From JAKSCF01 sp028279945 (GTDB lineage Bacteria > Bacillota > Clostridia > Peptostreptococcales > JAAYPU01): a DNA stretch of 23,375 bases. The position numbers and the translations under genes were made by a program. Positions 23,227 to 23,375 of this stretch are shown piece after piece. The notes beneath the pieces were generated by a model, which did no database searches, was not told the DNA's origin, and saw only the letters and a program-made list of their open reading frames with translations. The DNA is taken from the NCBI GenBank assembly GCA_028279945.1, contig JANQMT010000024.1:1-23375 (forward strand), read 5' to 3'. Each line of letters starts with the position of its first letter. The stretch's first letter is position 1.

Positions 23227-23254
23227 AAAACCCTGATATCTCAGGGGTTTTTTT
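23227..23254 (+). terminator. Terminator of the small XRE gene
   Basis: Hairpin CCCTGA-TATC-TCAGGG (23231-23246), extended by an A-run before and GTTTTTTT after, immediately past the stop codon. Confidence 0.85.
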
Positions 23255-23294
23255 CAGGTTATCGAAAAAATACTAGAAAAATGAATGCAGGTGT

Positions 23295-23375
23295 ATGAAT
23301 AATCGTTTTTTTGTGTTCATTTGGTCAGAAAATTTAGGTGGCAGATGGGCTATAAAAGTCGTGAACAAACAGGAC
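23295..23375 (+). CDS. Possible 5' end of an unrecognised gene, cut by the window edge
   Basis: An ATG at 23295-23297 opens a 27-codon frame that remains open to the edge (it begins MNNRFFVFIWSENLGG). The upstream GCAGGTG is a weak, close ribosome binding site. The family is not recognised, and the frame is too short to be sure it is real; it could also be intergenic DNA. Confidence 0.25.
   Translation, partial: MNNRFFVFIWSENLGGRWAIKVVNKQD

Overview
The window looks like chromosome of a low-GC Gram-positive anaerobe of class Clostridia. This rests on AT-rich intergenic DNA, strong AGGAGG-type ribosome binding sites, frequent TTG and GTG starts, a T-box leader in front of serS, a glutamine synthetase of the long (~630 aa) clostridial type, a divergent ATP-type PEP carboxykinase and a UPF0182 membrane protein. 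No species can be named from the sequence alone. Almost every gene is on the minus strand; only ridA, a small XRE regulator, a gene remnant and possibly an ORF at the right edge are on plus.

Region 1 (1-1914) is a small sugar-acid module read leftward: a FadR-type GntR regulator, then KDPG aldolase (eda) and 2-keto-3-deoxygluconate kinase (kdgK, cut by the window edge). A consensus promoter precedes eda, and a FadR-family-like palindrome lies just downstream of its predicted start point.

Region 2 (1988-2630) is ridA on the plus strand, with its own promoter. It converges on region 3 and shares a terminator hairpin with it.

Region 3 (2619-12386) is the most interesting part: an eight-gene leftward operon. 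In transcription order it holds an NhaC-type antiporter, a class III aminotransferase, CoA-transferase subunits A and B, a thiolase, an M20 deacylase, an amidohydrolase-3 enzyme, and a SARP/BTAD-like transcriptional activator with an unassigned C-terminal half. The order suggests import, deacylation, transamination to a 3-oxo acid, CoA activation and thiolysis, i.e. catabolism of a beta-amino acid or an N-acylated form of one (inference). A perfect 11-bp tandem repeat sits just upstream of the candidate promoter of the first gene. That is the geometry expected for a SARP-type activator, so the last gene may control the first.

Region 4 (12390-16697) is housekeeping: serS with a T-box leader (UCC serine specifier), glnA with a 13-bp perfect inverted repeat over its promoter, and an unrecognised 156-aa gene.

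Region 5 (16812-22204) holds a UPF0182 protein, a DedA/VTT-domain membrane protein, and a PEP carboxykinase-like gene with tandem direct repeats in its promoter. Region 6 (22255-23375) holds a 3' gene remnant with its terminator, two divergent XRE-type regulators around an AT-rich control region with roughly 10-bp spaced CG steps, and an ORF that stays open to the right edge. I see no tRNA, rRNA, CRISPR array, insertion sequence or prophage.
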